Shown here: positions 25,902-34,473 of the stretch, piece by piece | How positions within the stretch are numbered: the first letter of the stretch is position 1 | How the letters are laid out: every line of letters begins with the position of its first letter | Assembly (NCBI GenBank): GCA_002696735.1 | Contig: NZSL01000008.1 | Coordinates: 248,001 to 312,000, forward strand | From: Methylophaga sp. | Lineage (GTDB): Bacteria; Pseudomonadota; Gammaproteobacteria; Nitrosococcales; Methylophagaceae | Reading direction: 5' to 3' | DNA length: 64,000 nt | Notes under the pieces: model-generated | Database searches by the model: none | What the model saw: only the letters and a program-made list of their open reading frames with translations | What the model was told of the DNA's origin: nothing | Program-made: the position numbers and the translations under genes

Positions 25902-27323
25902 TTAATCAGAGTCCGCCATTACAATCTGATTCCGACCATTTTTCTTGGCATCATATAACGCATCATCAGCTCGCTTAATCGTATCACCAATAGTTTCGCC
26001 ATGACTATACTCACTTAATCCAAAACTGGCAGTAATTTGCTGATTTACCGGGAAATTGTAATTTTGCACCTGATGCCGTAGCTGATCAGCTAACTGAAAA
26101 GCGCCATTTTTGGTTGTTTGTGAGCAGAGAATGAGAAATTCCTCGCCGCCCCAACGACCAACGATATCGTTCTCACGCACCATGGACATTAACAGAGAAG
26201 CAAATTGTTTGATAACCTCATCGCCTACATCATGACCGTACTCGTCATTAATGGTTTTAAAAAAATCAACGTCCAGCAAAATGATTGAAAAGACCTGTCT
26301 GGTCTGGCTGGAAGTTTCCATTTCCACGTTAAACCGTTCATGTAACGCATAACGGTTCGCTAACCCGGTCAGGTGATCGTGGCGCGAGATTTGTTCTAAC
26401 TGATTATTCAGATTACGCAGGTTTCGATTATGGTGATGGACCTGCCGATAACGATAAACCAATACTAACAACACTAACGACACGCCCACCAGTAATTGCC
26501 AGAATAACGCCGTATTATGTTGCTGAAACTCTATTGATAACCAATTGTTCAATACACGCTGTCGTTCAACTTCTGAAGTATCATCAATGGCCTTGTTGAA
26601 AATTTCGAGTAACTGGGGTTCACGGGTGCTCACTCCCACCGACATTGCATATTGCAGATCCAGCACATTGCTGATCTTCAGATGCGATATTCCCCAGCGA
26701 AGCATCTGATAATTAATGGTCGGTACCGTATCGATAAATCCATAGGCATTACCGGTTTCGACCATTTTCAGCCCTTCTCGTGAGGTGCTTACGGTGGTGA
26801 TATTGATATCTGGATAACGATTACGCAACAATTCGACCCCCGCATAACCCCCCACCATCACAAAATCACGATGTTGGATTTGTTCAAACTTCACCACAAA
26901 CTGATGATCGGGCTGAGTGGCTACAGCCAATGGATAAAAAATAAAGGGATTGCTGACATTGAGCCAGTCACGTCGACTGGGCACATCCTGCGCGCTGGCA
27001 AGAATATCGCAATTGCCATCCTGTATAAATTGCAAGGATTGCTCCCAGCTTTCCGTGTTGACCAGTTGGATGGGCATATTGATTTTGTCAGACCATAAAG
27101 CATAAAAGTCAGACATGATACCGGTGAACTTATCGCGCTCATCAATGCCTTCATAAGGCAGCCAGTCAGGATCAACACACAGCTTGATGACTTGTTTTTG
27201 GGTGAGATAAGCCTGTTCTGCTTTCGTCAAAACGACTTCTGCGTTGGCTGAAATATGCCCCGCCATAAAGCCAATCAAGATCAGTATTGTATGTATGTTT
27301 CTCTTAACCATCCCTGGCTTCAT
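25902..27323 (-). CDS. Periplasmic-binding-domain diguanylate cyclase
   Basis: 473 residues. Signal peptide (IHTILILIGFMAGHISANA), SBP_bac_3 domain (about 30-255; VIKLCVDPDWLPYEGIDE), one membrane helix (LFWQLLVGVSLVLLVLVYRY), short coiled coil, and GGDEF domain (about 305-470). The active site WGGEEFLILCS is intact and an RxxD inhibitory site (REND) lies five residues before it, so c-di-GMP synthesis with product inhibition is expected. The periplasmic domain likely senses an amino acid or similar solute. It is first in the unit thpR and the EAL protein belong to; the opposing cyclase and phosphodiesterase have the same type of sensor domain. Confidence 0.9.
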   Translation of the reverse strand: MKPGMVKRNIHTILILIGFMAGHISANAEVVLTKAEQAYLTQKQVIKLCVDPDWLPYEGIDERDKFTGIMSDFYALWSDKINMPIQLVNTESWEQSLQFIQDGNCDILASAQDVPSRRDWLNVSNPFIFYPLAVATQPDHQFVVKFEQIQHRDFVMVGGYAGVELLRNRYPDINITTVSTSREGLKMVETGNAYGFIDTVPTINYQMLRWGISHLKISNVLDLQYAMSVGVSTREPQLLEIFNKAIDDTSEVERQRVLNNWLSIEFQQHNTALFWQLLVGVSLVLLVLVYRYRQVHHHNRNLRNLNNQLEQISRHDHLTGLANRYALHERFNVEMETSSQTRQVFSIILLDVDFFKTINDEYGHDVGDEVIKQFASLLMSMVRENDIVGRWGGEEFLILCSQTTKNGAFQLADQLRHQVQNYNFPVNQQITASFGLSEYSHGETIGDTIKRADDALYDAKKNGRNQIVMADSD

Positions 27324-27345
27324 TGCCGACCTTAGTTCACTTTAG

Positions 27346-28116
27346 TTAATTATTATCCCGGATAAACACCCAATCATTTTTTTGACTCATTTCTTCACTG
27401 TAACGATAGCCATCCGAGTCAAATTGCTTGAGTTTTTCCGGAGAGTTAATTTGCTGGTCAATAATAAAACGACTCATCAGTCCACGCGCCTTTTTGGCAT
27501 AAAAACTGATGATTTTGTACTGCCCGTTTTTCCAATCTTTAAAAACCGGGGTAATAATAGTCGCCTTGAGCTTTTTGGCATCGACGGCCTTAAAGTATTC
27601 ATTTGACGCTAAATTGATCAACACGCCATCTTTCAGTGCTGGTTCAGCCTCCAGAGAGTGACGTATTTGATCTCCCCAAAAACTGTAAAGATCCCTGCCG
27701 GCATCATTCTGAAACGGGGTTCCCATTTCCAGACGATAGGGTTGCATTAAATCCAGGGGTCTTAACACCCCATATAAACCAGAGAGTATTCGTAAATGCT
27801 GCTGTGCAAAGTCCAGCCCCTTTTCATCCAGGGTCTCAGCAGCCAGTCCAGTATATACATCGCCTTTAAATGCCAGAATCGCCTGTTTGGCATTTTCTTC
27901 GGTAAAGGGTGTTTGCCATTGCTGAAACCGCGCCATATTCAAACCGGCAAGTTTGTCGCTGATCTTCATCAAATTGGCAATTTCCTGAGAAGACAGCTTT
28001 TTCAGTTGCTCAATCAATTGTTGTGATTGATCCAGAAAGCGAGGTTCAGAGTATTTATTAGTAGACACAGGCGTATCAAAATCAAGTGTCTTGGCCGGAG
28101 AAATTACAGTCAGCAT
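27346..28116 (-). CDS. yaaA: Peroxide stress resistance protein YaaA
   Basis: 256 residues, full length for DUF328. Family marks are the N terminus [43 protein letters not shown], and [17 protein letters not shown] near the end. YaaA in E. coli limits intracellular free iron during peroxide stress and has a helix-hairpin-helix DNA-binding fold. It starts 28 bases downstream of the DUF4389 gene on the same strand, and the SBP cyclase gene follows after 22 bases, so all may share a transcript. Confidence 0.95.
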   Translation of the reverse strand: MLTVISPAKTLDFDTPVSTNKYSEPRFLDQSQQLIEQLKKLSSQEIANLMKISDKLAGLNMARFQQWQTPFTEENAKQAILAFKGDVYTGLAAETLDEKGLDFAQQHLRILSGLYGVLRPLDLMQPYRLEMGTPFQNDAGRDLYSFWGDQIRHSLEAEPALKDGVLINLASNEYFKAVDAKKLKATIITPVFKDWKNGQYKIISFYAKKARGLMSRFIIDQQINSPEKLKQFDSDGYRYSEEMSQKNDWVFIRDNN

Positions 28117-28144
28117 AAGAAATTCAGTATTCCATCAATCAATT

Positions 28145-28510
28145 TTATTTTTTAGGGGCATCAGGATCATCACGGTCAGTGATGTCTTCATAGTCAGCAA
28201 TATAATCGTCGTTATCATACACCGCTTCAACTTCCACCTCGTCATATAGTGGGTTGAATGGGAACGGTTTTTTCTCATCATTGTATGTCAGGAATAAAAC
28301 AATTTGCTGTATAAAGCGTGACAAGTCTTTTGAAAACCCTCGAATAGCATCATTGGCGCTGCCACTAAATAATGCAAAGACAAACTGTACAATAACCACA
28401 ATCGCTAATACTGACATCGTCAGATAGAGCACAAAACCGTAAAGCAACATATATAAAAGGCGTATCAGTTGGTTTTTTTCATCACTGTTTTTAAATTCCG
28501 TATTATCCAT
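28145..28510 (-). CDS. DUF4389 membrane protein
   Basis: 121 residues. AGGAG precedes the ATG. Two hydrophobic segments, MLLYGFVLYLTMSVLAIVVI and VQFVFALFSGSANDA, lead to the DUF4389 signature GFSKDLSRFIQQIVLFLTYN and KPFPFNPL. The C terminus is very acidic (Asp and Glu rich, with a short basic end). The function of the family is not established. It is the upstream-most gene of the leftward group ending in the SBP-EAL protein, and diverges from the TRAP permease genes. Confidence 0.8.
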   Translation of the reverse strand: MDNTEFKNSDEKNQLIRLLYMLLYGFVLYLTMSVLAIVVIVQFVFALFSGSANDAIRGFSKDLSRFIQQIVLFLTYNDEKKPFPFNPLYDEVEVEAVYDNDDYIADYEDITDRDDPDAPKK

Positions 28511-28677
28511 TTCATTTCTCCTGGTAGAGGATAGGTCAATATCACTTTAACACTTCCATAACTTGTTGCGGAAAGTCGAGCAATAAATTTCAATTAATGT
28601 TGCAAATGCCGAATTACTGGAGCAATTGGCCGCTTTATGGGAAACTTCAACGTTTATTTTGTTGATGACAGACTACC

Positions 28678-29205
28678 ATGGACCGATTCTTTGCCTCGTT
28701 GGAAACATCGATAAACTGTTTTACTGAATACACTGGCAAACTTTGCAGCTGGTTGGTTTTGCTGCTGGTATTGTTAACCTGCTACGACGTAATGATGCGT
28801 TATCTGTTTCAACAGGGATCGGTCGGTTTACAGGAACTGGAATGGCATCTGTTTGCATTGATATTCCTGCTTGGTAGCGCTTATACGCTCAAACACGATG
28901 CGCATGTGCGGGTAGATATCCTTTATCGCAGTCAACGGCTTAGTGATATACATCGCGCCTGGATTGATGTCATAGGCATCATATTATTTCTGATGCCGTT
29001 TTGTCTGCTGATTCTGATCAGCAGCTGGCCATTTGCCTACAATGCCTATCTCTATCAGGAGGGGTCGCCTGACCCAGGCGGCCTGCCCTATCGTTTTCTT
29101 CTCAAAGCAGCTTTGTTACTGGGGTTTCTATTGATAATGATTCAGGCTGTGGCGGAGTTAATTCGTAATATCCGCATTATTCAACATCATCAGGAGCAAA
29201 AGTAA
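28678..29205 (+). CDS. dctQ: TRAP transporter small permease
   Basis: 175 residues with four membrane helices: WLVLLLVLLTCYDVMMRYLF, LEWHLFALIFLLGSAYTL, WIDVIGIILFLMPFCLLILI and LLKAALLLGFLLIMIQAVAE. The motif YLFQQGSVGLQELEWHLFA and HDAHVRVDILY are typical of DctQ. It is the accessory subunit of a sodium-driven dicarboxylate-type carrier. Its stop codon overlaps the start of the large permease gene by one base. No periplasmic binding protein gene (dctP) lies on either side. Confidence 0.9.
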   Translation: MDRFFASLETSINCFTEYTGKLCSWLVLLLVLLTCYDVMMRYLFQQGSVGLQELEWHLFALIFLLGSAYTLKHDAHVRVDILYRSQRLSDIHRAWIDVIGIILFLMPFCLLILISSWPFAYNAYLYQEGSPDPGGLPYRFLLKAALLLGFLLIMIQAVAELIRNIRIIQHHQEQK

Positions 29206-30509
29206 TGGAATATATTGCATTACTGATGTTTGGCTTGTTGATCCTGTTACTGCTGACCGGCTATCCGGTCGCCTTTGTGCTCGGTGCCATCTCGCTGTTA
29301 TTTGGTAGTATTTATCTGGGTTTTGACTTCTTCCAGCTGTTGCCATTTCGCATCTGGGGCATCATGACCAACTTCACCTTGTTGGCGGTGCCATTGTTTG
29401 TCTTTATGGGAGTAATACTGGAAAAATCCGGGGTGGCAGAAGAACTACTCGATACCATGGGCCGGGTGTTTGGGAGAATCCGCGGAGGGCTGGCAATATC
29501 CGTTGTCATGGTGGGTGCTTTGTTAGCCGCTACCACCGGGGTAGTAGGCGCATCAGTAGTCACCATGACGGTAATTGCTTTGCCATCGATGCTGAAACGA
29601 GGTTATGCCCCGTCTTTAGCCAGTGGCACTATTGCCGCTTCCGGCACCTTAGGACAAATTATTCCGCCCAGTATCATTCTGATCCTGTTAGGTGATGTTA
29701 TCGGCGTACCGGTGGGTGAATTATTTATCGGTGCGGTAGTGCCAGGCATAATGCTGATTCTGGCTTACATTTTATATATAGTCTATGTCGCATGGCGCCA
29801 TCCACACCTGGCACCAGCGGTACGGGATGATAACCCGGAACTGGCCGCGCTGTGGATCAGTGTATTAAAGAGTCTGCTACCCCCCTTATTGCTCATAATA
29901 GCGGTATTAGGTTCCATTTTTTATGGTATTGCCTCCCCCACAGAATCCGCTGCGGTGGGTGCACTGGGGTCATTGATACTGGCTGCTCTGCATCGTCGAT
30001 TGACGCTGCCTAATCTTCGCGATGCTATGGAGAAAACAGCTCGTCTGACCAGCATGGTGTTCTTAATCTTTATTGGTGCCACCGCTTTTGGGCTGGTGTT
30101 CGTCGGCATGGGTGGGGATGGATTGATTCTGGATATTTTTTCAGGTCTGCCGGGAGGTAAATGGACGTTTTTAGTTCTCAGTATGTTACTGATATTCATA
30201 CTGGGCTTTTTTCTCGATTTTATTGAAATCTGCTTTATTGTGGTGCCAATCATTGCACCGGTAGCAATCCATTTGAATATTGACCCATTGTGGTTTGCTC
30301 TGCTAATTGCAATTAACCTGCAAACATCATTTCTGACACCGCCGTTTGGTTTTTCACTGTTTTATCTGAAAGCCAGTGCACCACCCACCTTGAAATTGAT
30401 GGATATCTATAGAGGCATCATGCCGTTTGTCGGTATTCAGATTATTGTGCTTGCACTGCTTATCAGTTTCCCGGCCATCTCACTTTGGTTGCCAAACTTG
30501 ATGGGGTAA
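29205..30509 (+). CDS. dctM: TRAP transporter large permease
   Basis: 434 residues, full-length DctM with about 12 membrane helices. Typical stretches are LLLLTGYPVAFVLGAISLLFG, ASGTLGQIIPPSIILILLGD, FYGIASPTESAAVGALGSL and LQTSFLTPPFGFSLFYLK. Together with DctQ it moves a substrate delivered by a periplasmic binding protein, driven by Na+. That protein must be coded elsewhere or lost: the gene after the stop is an unrelated surface protein, and a solo end of the MITE family begins 12 bases downstream. Confidence 0.95.
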   Translation: MEYIALLMFGLLILLLLTGYPVAFVLGAISLLFGSIYLGFDFFQLLPFRIWGIMTNFTLLAVPLFVFMGVILEKSGVAEELLDTMGRVFGRIRGGLAISVVMVGALLAATTGVVGASVVTMTVIALPSMLKRGYAPSLASGTIAASGTLGQIIPPSIILILLGDVIGVPVGELFIGAVVPGIMLILAYILYIVYVAWRHPHLAPAVRDDNPELAALWISVLKSLLPPLLLIIAVLGSIFYGIASPTESAAVGALGSLILAALHRRLTLPNLRDAMEKTARLTSMVFLIFIGATAFGLVFVGMGGDGLILDIFSGLPGGKWTFLVLSMLLIFILGFFLDFIEICFIVVPIIAPVAIHLNIDPLWFALLIAINLQTSFLTPPFGFSLFYLKASAPPTLKLMDIYRGIMPFVGIQIIVLALLISFPAISLWLPNLMG

Positions 30510-30520
30510 AGCCTGACTGC

Positions 30521-30540
30521 TAGGGCCTGTTGATCTTTCA
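30521..30540. repeat. Solo terminal repeat of the dispersed MITE family
   Basis: TAGGGCCTGTTGATCTTTCA differs at one base from the left end of the full element at 50197-50216. No matching right end is seen within the following 300 bases. It lies directly behind the TRAP permease operon and in the leader of the surface-protein gene. Confidence 0.8.
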
Positions 30541-30641
30541 CGCTATCTCTTTTAAGGGTGTACCAAAGTCCAATTGTTTATTTTTTTGTATATCCATATC
30601 ATACAATCGACTCCCATGTATCCTTTAAAGGAATAAGCCAA

Positions 30642-31745
30642 GTGCATGTCTCTAAATTAACCCTTGCCAGTCTCTTTTTTATCAGTTTCAGTCAGATGGC
30701 AAATGCCAGCCCTGTCGACGCCACTTCATTACTCAACCAATATAACCTCATTACTTCAGGCAATGTCTCAAGTACCTCAGAGGTCGAAGGAAACGCTCTT
30801 ATTGGGGGCAATGTAAATGGCGGCCTTTACAACATGCATCAATCATCAAATGCTGCTGTGCCCTCACTGACGGTGGGTGGAAACGTTAGTGGCAACGTTC
30901 AAACCAAAGGCAAAGGCCTTAATGTAGGTGGAAATATTGCCGGGAATGTCACACTGAATGATGGTGGCGATGCCTTTGTTGGTTCGGTATCTGGATCCTT
31001 ACAAAATAATGCAAACGGCAGCGGCTCCACCTCCGTTGTTGGTGATATTTCAGGTAATGTAAACACCAATGGCGGTAATACGATTTATGGCGGAAATCTG
31101 ACAGGTTCGGCAAATGCCAATGGCGGCGGAACCGTATCAAACCAACCGGTTACCGCACCCTTCGAACCTGCAACTCAAGCTTTAAATGCGATGAATGTAT
31201 TAAGCAATTTTTCTAACCAGTTATCCGGGCTTGACGCAAACAGTGGCTATAGCATTAATGGGGGAAAAGTCACTTTTAACGCCGTCGGTAACAATAGTGG
31301 GCTGGCAATCTTCAGCATCACGGATGCAAGTAGTTTTTTCGATAAAGCCTTTGAGTTTGATTTCAGCATGACCAACACGCAAAGCATTCTGTTTAATGTA
31401 TTTGGTGGGGGTAATACCGAGTTTGATATCAAAGCGAACTTCCTGGCCAGTGCAGCGACCCTTTACGGCTCGATGTTTTTATGGAATTTTGTTGATGCTA
31501 CCGAGCTCAATCTGGCCAGCCAATTCGGCGGTAGTATTCTGGCATTGAATGCAGCTGTGACGAATAGTAATAATATTGAGGGCACGCTAGCCGCTAAAAG
31601 CCTGACACAATATGGTGAGATTCATTCTCAACCTACTAATTTCGTCCCACCGGCAGCAGTTCCTGTCCCAGCCGCATTGCCCTTGTTTCTGAGTGGTTTG
31701 ATTGGATTTTTCTCACTTCGTCGTAATCGCAAAAAATCACTTTAA
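30642..31745 (+). CDS. Choice-of-anchor-A surface protein with a PEP-CTERM-like tail
   Basis: 367 residues from a GTG at 30642 (AAGGA eight bases upstream), which gives a proper signal peptide ending ...MANA|SPVD. The N-terminal part is the choice-of-anchor-A domain: NLITSGNVSSTSEVEGNALI, then many short Gly/Asn repeats of GGNVSGNV type (about residues 60-170). The C terminus is PVPAALPLFLSGLIGFF followed by a basic cluster RRNRKKS, as in PEP-CTERM/VPLPAA-type sorting signals cut by exosortase. No exosortase gene is in the window. Likely a secreted or surface-attached beta-rich protein. A longer reading from GTG 30558 adds 28 residues but no better signal. Confidence 0.8.
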   Translation: MHVSKLTLASLFFISFSQMANASPVDATSLLNQYNLITSGNVSSTSEVEGNALIGGNVNGGLYNMHQSSNAAVPSLTVGGNVSGNVQTKGKGLNVGGNIAGNVTLNDGGDAFVGSVSGSLQNNANGSGSTSVVGDISGNVNTNGGNTIYGGNLTGSANANGGGTVSNQPVTAPFEPATQALNAMNVLSNFSNQLSGLDANSGYSINGGKVTFNAVGNNSGLAIFSITDASSFFDKAFEFDFSMTNTQSILFNVFGGGNTEFDIKANFLASAATLYGSMFLWNFVDATELNLASQFGGSILALNAAVTNSNNIEGTLAAKSLTQYGEIHSQPTNFVPPAAVPVPAALPLFLSGLIGFFSLRRNRKKSL

Positions 31746-31764
31746 TTTAAGTTATAAAACCAAA

Positions 31765-31792
31765 AAGCCACCAACGACATCGTTGGTGGCTT
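31765..31792. terminator. Bidirectional Rho-independent terminator
   Basis: AAGCCACCAACG and CGTTGGTGGCTT pair perfectly around ACAT, with A-rich sequence on the left and T-rich sequence on the right. It lies between the convergent surface-protein and epmA genes. Confidence 0.85.
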
Positions 31793-31801
31793 CTAGATTT
31801 C

Positions 31802-32767
31802 TCAGCTCTCAATAAATGCAATGCCTTGTACCTGGCTGATATTTTTCTCATCGAGCTCTAACATCATTAAACGATCCAGCCCCAATGCCACGCCACTGCA
31901 TTGCGGTAAACCAGACTGCATCGCTGTCAGCAGGTTTTCATCTATCGGCATTTGAGGTTTGCCTTGTTGCAGACGCAATTGATTATCGTGTTCAAAACGT
32001 TGACGTAATTCGGTGGCATCACACAATTCGTCATAGCCATTGGCCAGCTCCATTCCACCAGCATATAACTCAAAACGACTGGCGACCTGATATCCTTCAG
32101 CATTTATTTCAATTTTCGCCAACTGCGCCTGAGAAGCAGGAAACTCTGTAACCATCACCGGCATTTCCAGCGCTTTAAGCTGTGGTTCAATTACTTCGCT
32201 CATCAGCATTTCCAGCCAGCCATCCCGATCAGTTTGCCAATCAGCAGTAAGCCCGGCTATACAATCCAATGCAATTTGCTTCAACAAAACATCATCAGCC
32301 TGATAAATATCCAACTGCAGATATTTCGCGAATAAATCACGATAAGGAAAAATGACTGCAGCAGGTAAGCCGATCACCTGTTGCATCAAAGCATCGACTT
32401 CTGCCATTAACTCTGTCAGTGAAAACCCTGGTCGATACCACTCCAGCATGGAAAATTCGGGCGCATGCTGGCGACCCAACTCACCATTACGAAACACCGT
32501 GGCAATTTGATAAATCGCGCCGCTACCAGCCGCCAGCAAGCGTTTCATCGCAAATTCAGGTGAAGTATGCAAATACAGGACTTTGGAGTCGCTGCCAGCC
32601 TCGAACCGGGTAGAGAAATTGTCAAGATAAGGCGCGGTAGGTGCTGCCGAAGATAAAATGGGAGTATTCACTTCCAAAACATTGCGGACTGAAAAAAAAC
32701 GGCGGACATTTGCCAGAAGCTTTGCCCGCCGTTTTAATATGTTCTGTAATTGCTCATTGTGAAGCAT
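31802..32767 (-). CDS. epmA: EF-P beta-lysylation ligase EpmA
   Basis: 321 residues, a class II lysyl-tRNA-synthetase-like core without the anticodon domain. Motif 2 region FRNGELGRQHAPEFSMLEWY and motif 3 region CSGVALGLDRLMMLEL are clear. It joins (R)-beta-lysine to Lys34 of EF-P. Its substrate protein (efp) lies 72 bases upstream on the same strand and the beta-lysine-making enzyme EpmB is divergent from efp, so the whole first part of the pathway is together. The hydroxylase EpmC is not seen in the window. Confidence 0.95.
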   Translation of the reverse strand: MLHNEQLQNILKRRAKLLANVRRFFSVRNVLEVNTPILSSAAPTAPYLDNFSTRFEAGSDSKVLYLHTSPEFAMKRLLAAGSGAIYQIATVFRNGELGRQHAPEFSMLEWYRPGFSLTELMAEVDALMQQVIGLPAAVIFPYRDLFAKYLQLDIYQADDVLLKQIALDCIAGLTADWQTDRDGWLEMLMSEVIEPQLKALEMPVMVTEFPASQAQLAKIEINAEGYQVASRFELYAGGMELANGYDELCDATELRQRFEHDNQLRLQQGKPQMPIDENLLTAMQSGLPQCSGVALGLDRLMMLELDEKNISQVQGIAFIES

Positions 32768-32787
32768 TATTCAGACTTAGGTTTAAG

Positions 32788-32808
32788 GCATGTAAGCTTG
32801 CTACATGC
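32788..32808. terminator. Weak hairpin between efp and epmA
   Basis: GCATGTA and TACATGC pair perfectly with a seven-base loop. The T-run is poor, so it may reduce rather than end transcription from efp into epmA. Confidence 0.35.
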
Positions 32809-32839
32809 ACCACTAAAAACACAAAAACTGATAATGAGT

Positions 32840-33412
32840 TTAATCTTTTTTAGCACGTTCGACGTATGATGCTGAACGAGTATCAACACGCAACACTTCA
32901 CCAATTTCGATAAATAACGGAACTCGCACTACTGCACCAGTTTCCAGCGTTGCCGGTTTACCACCACCACCAGAAGTATCACCACGCACACCCGGATCAG
33001 TTTCAACTACTGCCAGATTAACGAAATTAGGTGGCGTCACCAGCAGTGGTGTGCCATTCCATAGCGTGACTGTATAAACATATTGTTCTTTCAGCCAGTC
33101 TTTACTGTCAGCAATCGCATTGGCATCGGCAGCATATTGTTCAAAACTACTGGGATCCATAAAGTGCCAGAATTCACCGTCACTGTAGGAAAATTCCAGA
33201 TCGATTTCGACAACGTCAGCGCTTTCTACAGATTCGTTAGTTTTGAAAGTACGTTCATTAACGCGACCGGTTTTAAGGTTACGGAATTTAACACGGTTAA
33301 ATGCCTGACCTTTACCTGGTTTCACAAATTCATTTTCGATGATGCTGCAAGGATCGCCATCCATCATGAATTTCAGTCCGGCTTTAAACTCATTTGTACT
33401 ATAACTTGCCAT
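32840..33412 (-). CDS. efp: Elongation factor P
   Basis: 190 residues, full length, three beta-barrel domains. The modified residue Lys34 is present in [18 protein letters not shown]. Domain II/III marks are [34 protein letters not shown] and the C-terminal signature [21 protein letters not shown]. It relieves ribosome stalling at polyproline. The Lys34 plus EpmA/EpmB neighbours indicate beta-lysylation rather than rhamnosylation (EarP uses Arg32). Confidence 0.97.
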   Translation of the reverse strand: MASYSTNEFKAGLKFMMDGDPCSIIENEFVKPGKGQAFNRVKFRNLKTGRVNERTFKTNESVESADVVEIDLEFSYSDGEFWHFMDPSSFEQYAADANAIADSKDWLKEQYVYTVTLWNGTPLLVTPPNFVNLAVVETDPGVRGDTSGGGGKPATLETGAVVRVPLFIEIGEVLRVDTRSASYVERAKKD

Positions 33413-33465
33413 GCTTACCTCTTTTGGGGGACGATCGTCGCCTGTTCACAAAATCAAAGCCCACT

Positions 33466-34473
33466 ATGATACCGCAATCGCAAGCTGACGTAATCTTTGC
33501 TGATTGGCAGGATGAATTAAGTCATGCCATTAAAAACCCAACAGTCTTGCTGCAAATGCTCGGACTGGAGAATCATCTGCAAACGATTGATGCGGAGAGC
33601 TTAAAGAAATTCCCGCTGCGGGTGACGCTAAGTTACATTAATAAAATGCATTATGGCGACGCCAGCGATCCGCTTTTACGTCAGGTTTTCCCGCTGATTG
33701 ATGAAACTATTGAGGTCGAAGGTTTTTCAGCGGATCCTGTGGGGGATCATTTGGCGATCAGCTCACCCGGCATTTTGCATAAATATCAGGGCCGTGCATT
33801 ATTGCTGACCACCGGTGCCTGTGCCATTCATTGTCGTTATTGTTTTCGCCGACATTTCCCTTATAGCGAAAGCAATCCATTAGCGAGTCAGTGGCAACAA
33901 TCGGTAGCTGCACTGCAAAGTGATAACAGTATTCGTGAAGTAATTTTCAGTGGCGGCGATCCATTGGCATTAACCGATACAAAATTAGCCGCCATGGTAG
34001 AGGACTTACAAAAAATCCCACATATCAAACGTTTGCGAATTCATACACGGCTGCCATTAGTGCTGCCAAAACGGATTTGCAACAGCTTATTGAACTGGAT
34101 CAGCAGCACTTCCTTACGGGTGGTGATGGTCATCCATGCCAATCATGCCAATGAAATTGATGCTGAAACTGCTGAGACGCTATCAGAGTTACGTAATGCT
34201 GGATGTGAGTTATTGAACCAGGCTGTGTTGTTACGGGGAGTTAATGATGATGCGGACAGCTTAATCGCTCTTAGTGAGAGATTAAGCGAGGTTCAGGTAG
34301 TGCCTTATTACTTGCATTTACTCGATAAAGTAAAAGGCGCCAGTCATTTTGATGTGGATGAACAGCAAGGAATAGAGCTCATTGCTGCCATGCGTCGCGA
34401 ATTACCTGGCTACCTTGTGCCACGCCTGGTGCGCGAGCAACAAGGTGAAGCCAGTAAAACCATTATTGCTTAG
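33466..34473 (+). CDS. epmB: L-lysine 2,3-aminomutase-type enzyme EpmB
   Basis: 335 residues from the ATG at 33466; an earlier ATG at 33394 would run into the divergent efp coding sequence. Radical-SAM cluster Cx3Cx2C: TTGACAIHCRYCFRRHFPYS (cysteines of CAIHCRYC). PLP-binding and substrate regions include EVIFSGGDPLAL and RIHTRLPLVLP. It turns L-alpha-lysine into (R)-beta-lysine for EF-P modification. Its end overlaps the convergent citrate synthase gene by 11 bases. Confidence 0.95.
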   Translation: MIPQSQADVIFADWQDELSHAIKNPTVLLQMLGLENHLQTIDAESLKKFPLRVTLSYINKMHYGDASDPLLRQVFPLIDETIEVEGFSADPVGDHLAISSPGILHKYQGRALLLTTGACAIHCRYCFRRHFPYSESNPLASQWQQSVAALQSDNSIREVIFSGGDPLALTDTKLAAMVEDLQKIPHIKRLRIHTRLPLVLPKRICNSLLNWISSTSLRVVMVIHANHANEIDAETAETLSELRNAGCELLNQAVLLRGVNDDADSLIALSERLSEVQVVPYYLHLLDKVKGASHFDVDEQQGIELIAAMRRELPGYLVPRLVREQQGEASKTIIA

